Counted from the first letter of the stretch, positions 1 to 11,784 are shown. The stretch is 64,000 bases of DNA from Alloascoidea africana (GCA_030581615.1 JAKTTT010000007.1:248001-312000), one strand, 5' to 3'. Notes: a model not told the origin generated them from the letters alone. Program-made: numbers and translations.

Positions 1-683
1 ACAAACGAGACGCTCCAAGCCAAGTTGAAAACGGTAAAGACCACAGACATTTCGCCAAGGGCATAATTTGCCACGATACCAACGACCGAGGAAAAAGCAA
101 GCCATAGGAAATAGTACTGAATGAATGCAAAATAGAGGGCCACTTTCTCACCCCATCTATTTCGAATACTGTCGAGATCCTCGACGTTTAACAACGTTTT
201 CTTGGAGATATGGGCTAGCCACTCCTTATTTTCCTTTGAGTCATGGAGCGGGAAGATGGATTCGACAAATTGCCATTTGCCATTACCAGGGGTGATCCCC
301 GCGCCGCCTTCATAAACGGGGAGCGTGATGATTCCATAGATGATTCTCAACTGGTCTGCCTCCGTGAGCTCGGGCCCATCAGAGTGCATCATGCTGTAGC
401 TGATACCGTAGAGCCAATCCTTCTGTTCCAACTGGCGGAATCTTTTGGCCAATTGAGCCTTGCCGCACTTAACAAAGACAAGCATTGAGTTCCCAGGTCC
501 CTGACGAAGCTGACAGTAAAGGGATTGCTTCTCCAATGCACCGACCAGCGTGGTGAGGTTCTGTATATCCGCGGGAACCAGTTTTCCCTGATCACCAGGT
601 GCAACTGTCACCTTTACCACATAATCTGGTTTGGACTCTGCCAGATTCAAAGATTGAATAGCAGCTGAAGAGGAGGAACTCAT
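1..683 (-). CDS. IST2: TMEM16/anoctamin family protein, N-terminal part
   Basis: The minus-strand frame from the ATG at 681-683 runs open to the window edge, giving 227 residues; the rest lies outside. The N-terminal cytosolic domain carries blocks typical of fungal TMEM16 proteins: a QKDWLYG motif, a GGAGITP motif, and a VEDLDSIRNRWGEKVALYFAF stretch (about residues 167-187) leading into the first hydrophobic span. Fungal TMEM16 proteins are calcium-dependent lipid scramblases; yeast Ist2 tethers the cortical ER to the plasma membrane. The C-terminal tail that makes Ist2 a tether is not visible, so a plain scramblase is equally possible. No intron is needed. It is followed upstream by a 406-bp gap to the arrestin gene stop. 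Confidence 0.85.
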   Translation of the reverse strand, partial: MSSSSSAAIQSLNLAESKPDYVVKVTVAPGDQGKLVPADIQNLTTLVGALEKQSLYCQLRQGPGNSMLVFVKCGKAQLAKRFRQLEQKDWLYGISYSMMHSDGPELTEADQLRIIYGIITLPVYEGGAGITPGNGKWQFVESIFPLHDSKENKEWLAHISKKTLLNVEDLDSIRNRWGEKVALYFAFIQYYFLWLAFSSVVGIVANYALGEMSVVFTVFNLAWSVSF

Positions 684-1089
684 CGCGCGTTATACCCAAT
701 CAATAAATAATGAATTTCTCAACACCGAGAGCGCAAAAAAAGCAATTTCTTTAAACTTCAAATAGAGAGAGGAGAAGCAGAAAGGAAAAGGAGGAGGAGG
801 AAGAAAAGACAGCACAGACGGGGCTGATTGTTGAAATACGAATCGATTTCTACAAAGGTTTCCGATACAGGAACGTTTACGTTTCACTGAAACTAGCCGC
901 TGAGCATGCCTAAAATTACCCCTCGACGTAAAACTCAGAACGAGTCTTTGTATTGTGAAACAACAAGCAACAATGTGTGATTAAATGTCCAAAGCAAAGA
1001 TCTAATATATTGTATCAGCCGGAAGAAAAGAGCAATCAATAGTAAATAAAGGAAATGAAATGAACGACATTCAACCAATTCAAGTACAC
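684..1089. other. Intergenic: IST2 promoter and arrestin 3' end
   Basis: This 406-bp gap lies between the start of the TMEM16 gene and the stop of the arrestin gene, both on the minus strand. It holds purine-rich runs (about 760-805) on the plus strand. No conserved coding segment or RNA gene was recognised. Confidence 0.5.
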
Positions 1090-3273
1090 CTATTTTTTCT
1101 GGAATTTTCTCAGTCCAAAGCCACTTTTTGACCCTGAATTACTTTTCCCTTCACCATTAGCTGATTGTTTGAAGAAAGATGGGCTTAGAATATTAGATGT
1201 TGTGGAGCTTTTCCCTACATCCTTGAGAAATGCAGGTCGGTGATGTCTAGATCCGCTGCTAGATTGTTGTGAAGTGCCTGTTTCATCGGCAATCCCATTT
1301 GGAATTTCTGATGTTGTTCCTGTTCCTGTTGTACTTGTGGCCGAACTGCTTGAAGGATCTGATCCTCGCGTGCTGGAAAGAAGAGAACCAGTATGTGAAT
1401 GAGTATTGCTTCCTCTTGCACTTTGTGTCTGGGAGGGACCAGCCTCTCCGTTACCATTGGCAAAACTGTCAACAATGCTTGGAGTACCGGCTCCGTACGC
1501 CGGAGCCAACCCCATCTCTTCAATGTAATCTGATTCCACCGCCGTGGAGTACGAAGGAACTCTGGAAAGATCGACTAGATCCACATTGCTCTGAGAGGGA
1601 GTGTGTGACGGCTGCTGGATACCTGATAGCAAACTCTCCAACGTGTTTTCATGACCCTGTGAAATAAAAGATTGGGAATGGTTCAGTGCCTGGTATGGAG
1701 AGCCACCAATTGGCGTTAGCATTGCTGGACTGGTCAGAGGAGTACCCAATTCCGATTGAATGGCTGAGACTGGCGCGGATCGAATAGCAATGTCAAAATA
1801 TCCACCTGAAGAATTCGTCATATTCATTGGTGTAGCAGGCTGAGAATAAAGCTGATCTAAAACTCGGTTTTCATAGTTTGGCGGCGCAGAATCAACTACT
1901 TGACCTGAAGAATTTCGGCGACCTATGATTATCGTTTCCTCACTAGTGGAATAATAGAAAGTACCTTCGCGATCAATGACTTGTCTTGCTTTAACCGATA
2001 CATTGGGTGATATATATAGTGTCACAGGAAGTGTAGCTCTAACCTCGGAGGCATGGTTATCTGGGTTCAACAGTACAACGACAAACTTGAGCTTGTGACG
2101 GATTTTGATGTAGTCGCCGATTTCACAGGATTGGACACATTTCTTGAGTGTTGAAGGAACTGTAATCGAGCTTTCGATTTCCCATCTGTCCAGTGGCAGG
2201 GCATCTGTGTCGATATCAGGCAGCTCTATCTCTTTGAGTACGGATTCATTGATAACTCCACGCCCGCCTGGGTCCTGAAAGCTACACTGTTGAACCAGAC
2301 TGACCGTTATTTTGTATAGTTTTAGAGCTTTGATTAGTGGAATCATTAAAATGCGCACTTTGGTAGAGCCCCCAAAGGGAATAGCTTTTGAAGGCACTTC
2401 TACCTGATACTGTAATTTATCCGGCCAATTGTTGTCAACACAGGAGGATTCGGATAGGATAAAGGCATCCGAGTTGAGGGTTCTAAAGATCCGTATGTGC
2501 TTTCTGGTGACCCAGGGGGTTTGAAACCGTCCTCTTTCAACGGAGGCCTCGAGATGGTACATCACGTTTCCTCCTTTTAGTCCCTCGACAGTCTCATAAA
2601 CCTCACCTGGAATAGCGATCGCGAACGGGAACTCATGGTTACCACTAGGCAAGGACGAAAACTGGCCGTGCTGGACGTAATTGGTCTGGGGTTTTGCCAG
2701 TGAGGCTAACGCCGTGCTGGAGGCATCACCATCCGCAGCAGGTGTCCCAGAGTGCCGCCCACCAGAACTAGAGCCGGCTCGGGCCGTGGATCCTGGGCCG
2801 ATTTTGAGTTCTCCCGTTGCATTTTTCAAAAGATTATCCCATTCGTATAAAAAAGTGGTGCGTTTGTGTTTGACGGGTATGGTAAACGTTTTCGTAGAGG
2901 ACTTGAACATTTCTTCAAAATCCAGTCGTAGAGTTCCCGTCAGCTTGAGATGGATTCTTTTCGCAGACAGTGGCTCGTTTAAAGCAAGCACGACCAGTCC
3001 TGTCATGAACACAGAAGGAGATTCATGCTCTGTCCCACGAAGCATAACCAGATTCTTGTGGTTACATTTGACTCTATGTATGAGTCCCAAGCCAGATTCA
3101 AGAAACGTCTTGGTTAGAAAATGGCAGGGGTAAGGGAAAAGGAAAAGGAAACGCGGATCTATACTAGCAGGCAAAAGTCTGTTGCGAATTTTTTTTTAAC
3201 TTCGTTCAGAATCTTACCTGATGTCAAATAGCGCTGGATCGCTATGGGGAGCCCCAGAGCGTTTACGTCCCAT
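1090..3273 (-). CDS. ROD1/ROG3: Alpha-arrestin of the ROD1/ROG3/CreD type
   Basis: Two exons: 3218-3273 and 1090-3073, 679 residues. The intron (3074-3217, 144 bp) has a GTAAGA donor, a TTCTAAC branch site at about 3113-3119 and a CATAG acceptor; it splits the arginine codon of the FDIR motif at residue 19. The long frame continues upstream into the intron without an ATG, so the start must be in exon 1. Arrestin N and C domains fill about residues 15-400, with a Gly/Ser-rich loop around 110-140. The tail has a PPNY motif (Rsp5 WW-domain ligand) and a RVPSYSTA motif typical of Rod1 and Aspergillus CreD. Such proteins recruit the Rsp5 ubiquitin ligase to transporters for endocytosis, often in response to glucose. 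A paralogue sits at 60680 onward with the same intron position. Confidence 0.9.
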
Positions 3274-4145
3274 GGGTGCTGATCTCTAAAACTGAGTTGA
3301 AGAGAGAAGCAAGAGTAAGAGTTGGAAGAAGAGGAAGTGATAAAGCCGGCGGGAGTTGGCGATATCTTTATACATTTACTCGCTAAAGCTTATTCATATA
3401 AGTGCTTAAACGGTGCAACCAAAGTGACCAGTTGGCACCATTTATTTATTATCTTGCTCTTTGTGGCAAGAACCCGGGTTTGGGAGTTCTAGATAGTGTA
3501 TTCAGAATTCCCGTTTCTATTCCTTACCTTCGCTACAAACATTTTTTACGGAGGTGATGCTGCTTGATGATGATTATGAGATTATGATGATGCTGGATGG
3601 GGAGAAACAGCCTTGCGATTATCAGTGGTGGGCGCTTTTTTTTTTTTCCCTTCTTCCCTGCGCCGAAAACATCAGGTTATATCCACGCGGATCATCATTG
3701 TTCCCTAGGTTGTGCAAGTAGGATATTTGATTGTGAACACCGGTCAACTCATATTCTTTGATTAAAATTTTGAAACCGGAAAGTATTCCGGAGTTTAGTT
3801 CTTGCAATTGAGTGATCCATATCGGCTGTCCTGCTAATTGGGGATCTAGTGGATTTCTTCTTGTGTAGATCCAACTTTTTAACTTTTGAAGCAATCCATG
3901 TGAAAAACAAACAGACAAAAAGTGTGAGGTTTAATTTATCTATTTTTAACTGAAGCGATTGTATTTACTATTTCCACAAGAACCAATATCTATTGCCAAG
4001 TTATTTGGATAGTAAGCAAGCGATGCCTAACAATAATGCAAAATCCCAAAAGGAAACAATACTGTCATGACATGTTTCTCTGGAAATCTTGGCAATAGAT
4101 AAACCGTCCTCCTGTACAAGATACCAAAAAGCTAGCCAAACAAGA
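3274..4145. other. Intergenic: upstream of arrestin, no firm gene
   Basis: This gap of about 870 bp holds the arrestin promoter and a minus-strand open stretch (3622-3918, 98 codons, no ATG at its 5' end). That stretch has a fairly protein-like composition but no family was recognised and no upstream exon could be joined. It could be the terminal exon of an intron-containing gene or chance. Confidence 0.3.
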
Positions 4146-4765
4146 GGGGGTTTGTATGTCGTTTTTTGCCACTCGGACTGTCGCGAAACTTTCGGGACAC
4201 TGACCGCATTGCTTATATAACATTGCGTATGCAGTTGTGCGTCAATAAAAATGGGCGTATTATCAGCTGTTTGGCGACAGTGATTGTCGTGGCACCCGAC
4301 GCATTTTTTTTTATTGTCGGGTGTTTTCGAGAAATGTCGGGTAGAAATGACCCGGAAAAGGAGCTCTTGCTATGGGTCCCAAGGACTTGCAGAATTCGGT
4401 CGAAGACCTGTTCCTTACAAGGCAACTTGCATGGAATCCACCAATCAACTGTCAAGTTTGGCGATTATCATCCCTGCTCACTTAATAATTACTGCTCTAT
4501 TCGGACTGTTTTGCATACACCTTCCTTTTTGTGTTTCTGGCATATGTTTTCTGTTAGATTTTCAGTTTACCCGGACTGTTTAGATCTTTACAATGCTAGG
4601 AGCAAACCCCAGTTTAGGGTGTATGGGTGTGCTACCCGGTTACCGACCAGGTCTCAACCGGGGCACAGTGAACAACGAGGATTGTCGGGTGACGCTAGTC
4701 GCCCAAAGTAGTCCGTAAAAACAGCGACTTTCTTACAACATTTGAAAATCGACATACAAACCCCC
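4146..4765. mobile_element. 620-bp MITE-like element with 16-bp perfect TIRs
   Basis: The ends are perfect inverted repeats: GGGGGTTTGTATGTCG at 4146-4161 and its reverse complement at 4750-4765. The interior has no protein resembling a transposase and contains scattered copies of a TGTCGGGTG-like word. No clear target-site duplication was seen next to the G-run or C-run. Size, TIR and lack of coding capacity fit a miniature inverted-repeat element of unknown superfamily. A chance palindrome of 16 perfect bases 620 bp apart is unlikely, but without a second copy mobility is inferred. Confidence 0.55.
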
Positions 4766-5576
4766 TAAGGACCAGTTTTGTACCACTAGGAACGATCGTT
4801 TCAAAGTCCTTGTTTTGTTACAATTAAATTGGACCTGCAATAAACATATGTAAGTAAAAATTAAAGACTGGCATGTGTAGATGTGGAAAAGCACCCGGGT
4901 GCCAGCATATAGCATTGGACAAAAATTTTTGAACTGTTTCATTCTGATCTTGCTCGGTCAATAGATAGACTTACACATACAATATAGTATTCTTAATCAT
5001 CAATGGGCGTCCCTAATGTTATTCCGACGAACAGAAGATGGGATAGTTTGAGAAAGATAGATAGTTAGGTTATTGTTTCTCCATTTACACAAAAGTAAAT
5101 GCCAAATACATGCAAACTTATAAAATGGGCTTGTTGCGGAAATTCTGAACATTGGGAGTTGTAAAAGAACCGGTATGGATAAGCCATAGTTATAGTCAGT
5201 TTCAGTTTTCAAGTTTTGAATTTAACGAGTTAACGGAGTAACCAGATTAGTCCCAAAAAACCATAGCAATTGTGCCAAGCTTACAGAGAATTGGAATACA
5301 CAAGTCCACAGTTTTTTTTTTCTCTTTCTTTTTTCTTCAATTCCACATGTTCTTATCTTATTAGCACTATGACCAAACTTATCCAGTTTTAAAACGAATT
5401 GGTTTGGTTAAGAGGATGCAATGTTTGTAAATTCGGCTACTAGTTAAAAAAAATGACAAAACAAAAAGAAAAACTCAGGCAAAAAAAAAAGCTATGATAA
5501 AAACAATTTTTCAGATTGAACCTGGGATAAGATCATCATATAGGCAACAGCAACAACAACAAAAAAGATACTGATA
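4766..5576. other. Intergenic, AT-rich, no gene seen
   Basis: About 810 bp between the TIR element and the 3' end of the PDCD5 gene. It contains poly-T and poly-A tracts (about 5310-5335 and 5445-5490) and no open frame with recognisable content. Confidence 0.4.
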
Positions 5577-6247
5577 CTAGTTGAAAAAATCATCGTCATC
5601 GTCATCAAGATCAACATGTCGTCGCTCATACTACAAAACTTGAGGTCAGCACTAAGTATAGGTTTTCTCTGAAAGGTTTATACTTACAATAATCTTTGTC
5701 TCTTTTTGTTTTTTTTCTTGTTTTGAAAGGGAATCTAAAAGGGATACCAATTCATTCTCATCGATTTTATGTCGTATTTGGCCCATTTGATGCATTCTTA
5801 TAAGATAATCCTCGACACTTTCAAAACAAAACATTAGCTTTTGAATTTTATCAGAAAAGACAAGAGAAGGAAGAGTATTAATTTAATACTGACGCTTTTG
5901 CTCGTTCATTTCTAACCATTCTGACTCTTGATAATCTTTCTCTTGCCGCTGGTAACAGGAACGAAGCCAACTGATGAAACCATTATTAGCATCTCATTCT
6001 GTGTTCACCGACTATGCTCGAGGATAATGTCTTACCAGTCCCGATCTAATTTCTTCTTCTCCATCACTGTCTAAATTAGTACTCCATGCTCAAGTGACCC
6101 TGACCCTGGATCAAAAAACGCTACAACGTACCGAGAACCGCCCTCTTTTGAATATGACCCACTACTATTGCTGCTTCCACCACCAGATTGCTTCTGCAGC
6201 TCTGCCAGCCGGGCAGCCCTGATAGCCTTCAACTCCGCGTCGTCCAT
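5577..6247 (-). CDS. SDD2: PDCD5 family protein (yeast Sdd2/Ymr074c), five exons
   Basis: Exons: 6132-6247, 6036-6066, 5894-5970, 5688-5817, 5577-5630, giving 135 residues. The protein begins MDDAELKAIRAARLAELQ, has the PDCD5 core (LPAARERLSRVRMVRNERA, then VEDYLIRM and IDENELVSLLDSLSKQ) and ends in the acidic DDDDDDFFN tail seen in yeast Sdd2. Splice sites are GTACGT, GTAAGA, GTCAGT and GTAAGT; the GTCAGT donor of intron 3 is unusual, but only this choice keeps the family-conserved RAKAVEDYL junction. PDCD5 proteins are small helical nucleo-cytosolic proteins linked to cell death and to chaperonin/prefoldin function. Exon 2 is only 31 bp. The gene is divergent from RGT1 with 374 bp between the starts. 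Confidence 0.88.
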
Positions 6248-6621
6248 TGCAAATTGCTAAACTAGAAAACAAACTCTCAAAGACTGTGTCCAAAGACCAA
6301 AGCCCATCGTTGTCCGGGTAACCCACACGTCATTGCGGGCAGACAGCCAAGACGAAGATGAGGACGAGAACGAGCCTGAGCCTGAGCATGAGGACGAGAG
6401 GCTGGCCGCCAGAGCAGAGCAGAGACCAGTTTCCAGAGACCAGAGGGTGCCAGCCGAAGCGACCGCGGTGGCAGAGTGCACATCTTTGAGACCGGGTCCA
6501 GCAGAACAGCCACATTTGCACGATTCTGGCCGCAAAAGCCCCAACGCCAGGCCCCAGCTCAAGGTTTCTGGCCGGACACAATCTCATCACCAGTGCCAGT
6601 GCCAGTGCCAACATCTCCATC
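6248..6621. promoter_or_regulatory. Divergent promoter of SDD2 and RGT1
   Basis: The 374 bp between the two start codons serve both genes. The region includes six-base-periodic GA-rich sequence at about 6355-6402. ORFs read here on both strands are low-complexity shadows. No specific operator was identified. Confidence 0.5.
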
Positions 6622-9600
6622 ATGACTCCGTCCTCGTCCTCGTCCTCCCACTTTGTGCCGCCCGGCTCTGGCTCTGGCTCTGGCTCTGGCGGCATGTATG
6701 ACTCCATGAAGACGACACTGAAAGACGGCAACGTGCGCAAAAGAAGCAAGGTCTCCAGGGCCTGTGATCAGGTAAGCTTGTATCCTGTGCTCTATGTCAG
6801 GCCAATACGCTACCCACCAGCAAGCTTATGAATGGTCATGGGCTTAAGGACAGGCGATAGACTTGTTACATACTAATGCAAATCATCATTTTTATTTACT
6901 CCCATTGCACAGTGCCGCAAGAAAAAGGTAAGGCTACATCAAGCAACTGACTGGACTTGGAACTGGAAACTAGAAACTGGAAACTGGAACAACTGCGACC
7001 GGTAGTTATTCCTTCCCCCTTGTCCATGCTGTCATTGTTGAACCAGGGCATGAACGATCGCAAGAAGCTAATTACATTGGGAGATATAGATTAAATGTGA
7101 TGCTGATTTGAGCTCCTTGTCTCCTTCGCAGCTTCACGGGGTAATTGCTGGAGATATAGATATTGTTTGCTCAAATTGTCAAAAAATAGGAGACAAGTGC
7201 TCTTTTAGCAGAGTGCCACAGAAAAGAGGACCTTCAAAAGGGTAAGATTTGTATTTATTATCATGATACTAGGAAAAAGGACCACAAGCATGTTTGGTTG
7301 CTGCTTTTTTCCCCCTTATTTCCATCTATATCTTGTGCAAAGTGCTAACACCAGGTCCCGCTGAAACCAACCAGATATATTCGAGACCTGGAGGACAAGG
7401 TGGATTCGCTCCATTCGCATTCCCGCAAACGGACCAAGTCGTTTATCGAGTCCAGCGACGGCGGCGGCAGTAACAATGCCCATTCCCATCAGACCAACGC
7501 TTCGGTGCCCTCGTCACCGAGCCTGGGGGTCTCAACAGGCAGCAGCACAGGCAGTACGAATAACACCAATACGAGCATTCTCCCGCCGATAAACGCCATC
7601 AGCATCAGTCCGCGGCCCGTTCAGCAGATGTCACCCTTCAGTGCCCATTCCAGCGTGAGCTCGCGCTCGGGGTCCACCAGCACCGTGAGCTCTTCGGATC
7701 ATTTGTCATTTTCTCCGTCCGCGTCGCCTCCTCCGCAGCTGCTCCAGCCCCAGCGGCCCAGAGTCGCCAGCTCTCTCCAGCCAATCCTCAATCCAGTCGA
7801 CCCGACCGCCAGCCCCGGCGCCTCCGGCGCCTCCAGGCCATGGCCCATCATCGCTCACAGCTCGGCCTCGTCCCAGGGCGGCCTGCCGCCGCTGCTGCCG
7901 CCGTCGTCCCTCCAGGGTCAGCAGCCCAGGCTGGGTGGGTTCGGCACAGGCCTCCCAGGTAGCTCCAACAGCAACAGCGGCGGTGCTGGTAGATCGCAGG
8001 GTCCCATGGACCTGGGCTCCATGTTCTGGCGGGTGCCCACGGAGCCGCCGCTGGCCTCGAACTCGTCGACCTCGTCGCTCTCATCCATGGCCTCCAGCGC
8101 GTCTGTCTCGGCCTCTGCGCCAGCTCCTCCACAGGCCCAGGCACCACCAGCACAGGCACCAGCACAGACACCAGGCTCGCTCCCTGGCATGGCCAGACTC
8201 AATTCGGCCCTGGGCGGCGGGCTGCCGTGGTCGTCGCAGTCCACGGCCTCGTCGTCGACGTCGTCCGCGGCGGCCGGAACGTCCCAGGCAGGGTCTATGC
8301 AAGGTCCAGGGTTCACCTATTTTTTCCAGGCGCCTCCGTCCGGGTTCGGATCAACTGCCGTGGACGATTGTTCCGAGGACGAGAGCGCGCCCAACTCGCC
8401 GCGCTCGGCCTTTTCTTCCCGCAGAGGCTCATCCGCAAGGCCCTTTGGCTTCTACTCGAACAGCAACGCCTCGAACCTGGCGCCGGGCGATCCTGCCGCG
8501 GCGCCTGGGTCTGGTTCCGGTGCGACGCCGGCCTCGGCCCACGCCCAGAGCTGGCGCCAGCGAGAGGGAGCACAGTCTCCAGCGCTGTCCGTGTCCTCGC
8601 TCGCGTCTCTGAACAACAGAACAAGAGGCCTAAATATTAATCTCGGCGGCGGCAGCGCTGGAGGCAGCGGCGGCTACGATATGAACAGCCTTCTGGAGTC
8701 CACATGGAAGACTCTGAAAGAGGAAAAATATCTGGAGGTTTACTATGCGCGACTCCATGCAACTGTTCCCATTCTGCCTTCGGACCCCTATTTGCTGTAT
8801 CTCTGTCTGAGAAACATTTGTCTGCGTCCTTCTTCTGAGCAGTCCCAGCCTAGAAATCAACAACAACAACAGCAGCAGCAGCAGCAAGAAGAAAATGCGT
8901 TTTCAAATGGCGACCGCGTCAGGATCACGTCAGGATTTCTGGAAGTGTTCAAGTTCCAAGTCATGCTTCTCGATTTCACACGCATCTCGGATCTCGAATC
9001 ATCAAGCGCAGCATACCATCGACAATTATTCCGACAAGCAATCGATCTTTGGAATTCAAACCATGATAAGAAAACATCACTAGATCTGAAAATCATCTTC
9101 TTTTCAACTTTGTTGTTTCTCGTCAACATTGGCAACTTTATCGGTCAATCCCATAGTTCCGAAGTTGCAATTGTGGTGGGGATTGCAAATGAGATGCAAT
9201 TCAACAGAACGAGAAAACAACTACAGAGAAAACATTATTCTGAAGTTGATTTGGGCAATCGAACTGATGAGGCCACGAAATCAATGGATTCAAAAGTGGA
9301 TCTGGCAGGGAGACTCTATTTTTTACTATACCATATGCAATCTTTGGAAAGTTTGACAACTGGTTCTCCACGTTTGGTACCATACAGCCACATTACTTTA
9401 AAAGATTCAACAAGTTTATTAAAGCGATTCTTACCACAGCCGCCGTTAAACGATTCGAAAATGGATTACAGAGCAGAGTTGTATTTCGATCTTGCGGTTG
9501 TTCTTGACAACATTTTGGAATGGGGTCGAGGACCTGGCTCCCTTTTTGTGGATTTTGATGAAGATGGATCAATCACCGCTGATATCGATTCTTTGAAAAC

Positions 9601-10531
9601 TGTGGCGATAAAGAAAATTTTAGAGGAAGTGGACATTTTTGATCAGCGCTATTTGAATACAAAACCGGGGGATCCTCCTATCAATACAGAATTGACCCCC
9701 ATGCCACAGGGGAAAGGGCTTTCAACCACTATTATCGTTATATCTCGATTCTTACGGTTGTTTATAGCACGGTTTGATGTTGAGTGTAAATTATATGAAC
9801 TGGTGGAAACGCTTCATGAACGAAGCCTATCTCTAAACATCAACCTTCAACAACCACAAACGTTTTCATCCTCCAACTCGGGATTCCTGTCCAATGAACA
9901 CCGCAATGCCTCGGAACACATGGAAGAGGAGGAAATCGAAGAGTTGAACCAGGATTGTCATTTGAATATAGCAAAATTTGGGCGTAAGCTGCTACTTGCG
10001 ACAAAACTTGTTGTTGATGGAGTTTTTCCTAACCCATTGTCAGGAACGGATTCTCTGGTTGGCGGATTTCTGAGGGAAGATAATGATCCTTCCTACCTCT
10101 CCAAATCCTATCTTCTACCACTGGTTATTTCCCTATGTATCGATACCTTGTCGTTTCTGGTGACACTTCTTTCCTCGATTTCGACCCCTAAAAGTGTATT
10201 TGTACAGCGGAAAGCCAGTCTGGTTTCCGAATCAAACAAGTATTTGAAAACAATCGAGGAAAACATACACAGGATTCTGATTCGGATAGGTCCCAACAAT
10301 GCGGCGAATCAAGGTTGGAATACCTGGTATTCACGAGCAATTGGACAATTATCCCAAATTTCAAAAGATTTTATAGGTAGAGATACGGCAAGTAGAACCA
10401 GCATGACAAATCTCGTTGCCGCAACTGAATCAGTGGAAAGTAGGAACGAAGTGATCAAGATGTATAATGAATTACGCAATGGGATGAAGGTTTTAAGACA
10501 TTCACGAAAGTATGGCTGGATAGGATATTGA
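6622..10531 (+). CDS. RGT1: Rgt1-like Zn2Cys6 glucose-responsive repressor
   Basis: Exons: 6622-6771, 6913-6927, 7090-7241, 7375-10531; 1157 residues, close to yeast Rgt1 (1170). The Zn2Cys6 cluster is spread over three exons: SRACDQ in exon 1, CRKKK as a 15-bp exon 2, and IKCD...CSNCQKIGDKC in exon 3, followed by KRGPSKGYIRDLEDKV across the last junction. The CDQCRKKKIKC and RGPSKGY blocks are diagnostic of Rgt1, which represses hexose transporter genes when glucose is absent. Cysteines are at about residues 48, 51, 58, 82, 85 and 92. The loop between the third and fourth cysteines is 23 residues, longer than the usual 5-12. The middle region is rich in Ser, Gly, Pro and Gln (poly-Q near 8863-8888); the fungal-specific regulatory domain follows. 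An alternative acceptor lies at 7129-7131. Confidence 0.9.
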
Positions 10532-11066
10532 TATTGATATTCATCATACACACCAACTGATTAGAGAGGAAAAATCGAGAGTCTTCTAATACCCAAATAT
10601 TATACAATAACGGGCCCACATTTTCTTTTTCTTGCATGTTTAAACTGAAAAAAACATTGAAAGAATCAAAACATGCTTTTGTATTGTTTACTGTACTTTG
10701 ATAAATAAAAAAAAAATTACCTTTTTTTTTTGAACGGAAAAGAACAAAACCGTGATTTAGTTTGATTGATTGACATTTGTTTTTATTTTTTTTATTTTTT
10801 TGAGACAAAATTCTATTCGTTCTGTTTCAAGTCTTGTTTATTTATTGTTAAATAAAAAAGGAAATAAAAACGGGGAAGGAAAATCAAAGGGAATTTGTTT
10901 TTTGGAATTTCACATTCAGAAACTATAACTTATAAGAAAGATTTCATATACGCCGTTCTGCGTTATACACTCGCTTGCGTATATATGAAACCGTTACTTT
11001 GCTTGTCTCCACGTCAGCAGCACACCAAGCCAAAAATCAACACCATCGTCACAAAACACAACGAAA
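10532..11066. other. Intergenic between RGT1 and SEC11
   Basis: About 535 bp containing the RGT1 terminator region (T-rich and A-rich tracts near 10680-10805) and the SEC11 promoter. An ATATATGA stretch at about 10980-10987 may be a TATA-like element. No gene was seen. Confidence 0.4.
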
Positions 11067-11626
11067 ATGAAAGTCCGTTATTATCTATCCCAGGTATTAA
11101 ACCTGTCGTTGGTATTGAGTTCCGCATTCATGTTTTGGAAAGGATTATCATGGTTTTCCAATTCGGAAAGTCCAATTGTTGTCGTGCTATCAGGATCAAT
11201 GGAACCGGCATTCCAACGTGGGGATCTCTTGTTTTTATGGAATCGAGAAGAAAGGTTGAAAGTTGGAGATATAGTTGTTTATAATATCAAAGGACGGGAT
11301 ATTCCAATTGTTCATCGGGTGTTGAGAGAACATCACGGGTAAGCCATCATCCTCATCATCAACTACAAGGTCCCATTTTTACTAACCGCTGGCATAGACC
11401 TTCAAAACAACTGCTGCTGACGAAAGGTGACAACAACCCCGGCGACGACTTGCCACTTTACGCGTATCGCCAGAGCTACCTGGACCGGGAAACAGAGATT
11501 GTGGGATCCGTAAAGGGTTACCTACCCAAAGTGGGCTACGTTACTATTCTGCTCACAGAAAACAAGTACTTCAAAATCGGCCTTTTGGCGCTGATGGGAA
11601 TAAGCACCCTGCTCCAGAAAGAGTAG
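11067..11626 (+). CDS. SEC11: Signal peptidase complex catalytic subunit Sec11
   Basis: Two exons, 11067-11338 and 11398-11626; 166 residues against 167 in S. cerevisiae. The 59-bp intron has a GTAAGC donor, an ACTAACC branch site and a CATAG acceptor. The protein has one N-terminal membrane span, the SGSMEP block with the nucleophile Ser44, the VHR block with catalytic His83, and the TKGDNN...D segment that carries the catalytic acidic residue, then KGYLPKVGY and a second hydrophobic C-terminal segment. It removes signal peptides from secretory proteins in the ER membrane. All catalytic residues are present. Confidence 0.97.
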
Positions 11627-11784
11627 CGTGCAGACGCACGTCTTAGTAATACACTTCTAGTTACGGATACACGCAGCACGTACATACATATTTCTTTGTG
11701 TGACAATTTTTTTTTTTTTTTCGGCTGGTGGTGGCAGATCTCGCACCTCCATGCTTCCTCTTCACCACCACCGTAGCACCACTC

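Noticed and set aside
3622-3918. 98-codon minus-strand frame between arrestin and the TIR element
   Set aside because: Protein-like but without an ATG, family match or an upstream exon that could be joined; kept only as a remark.
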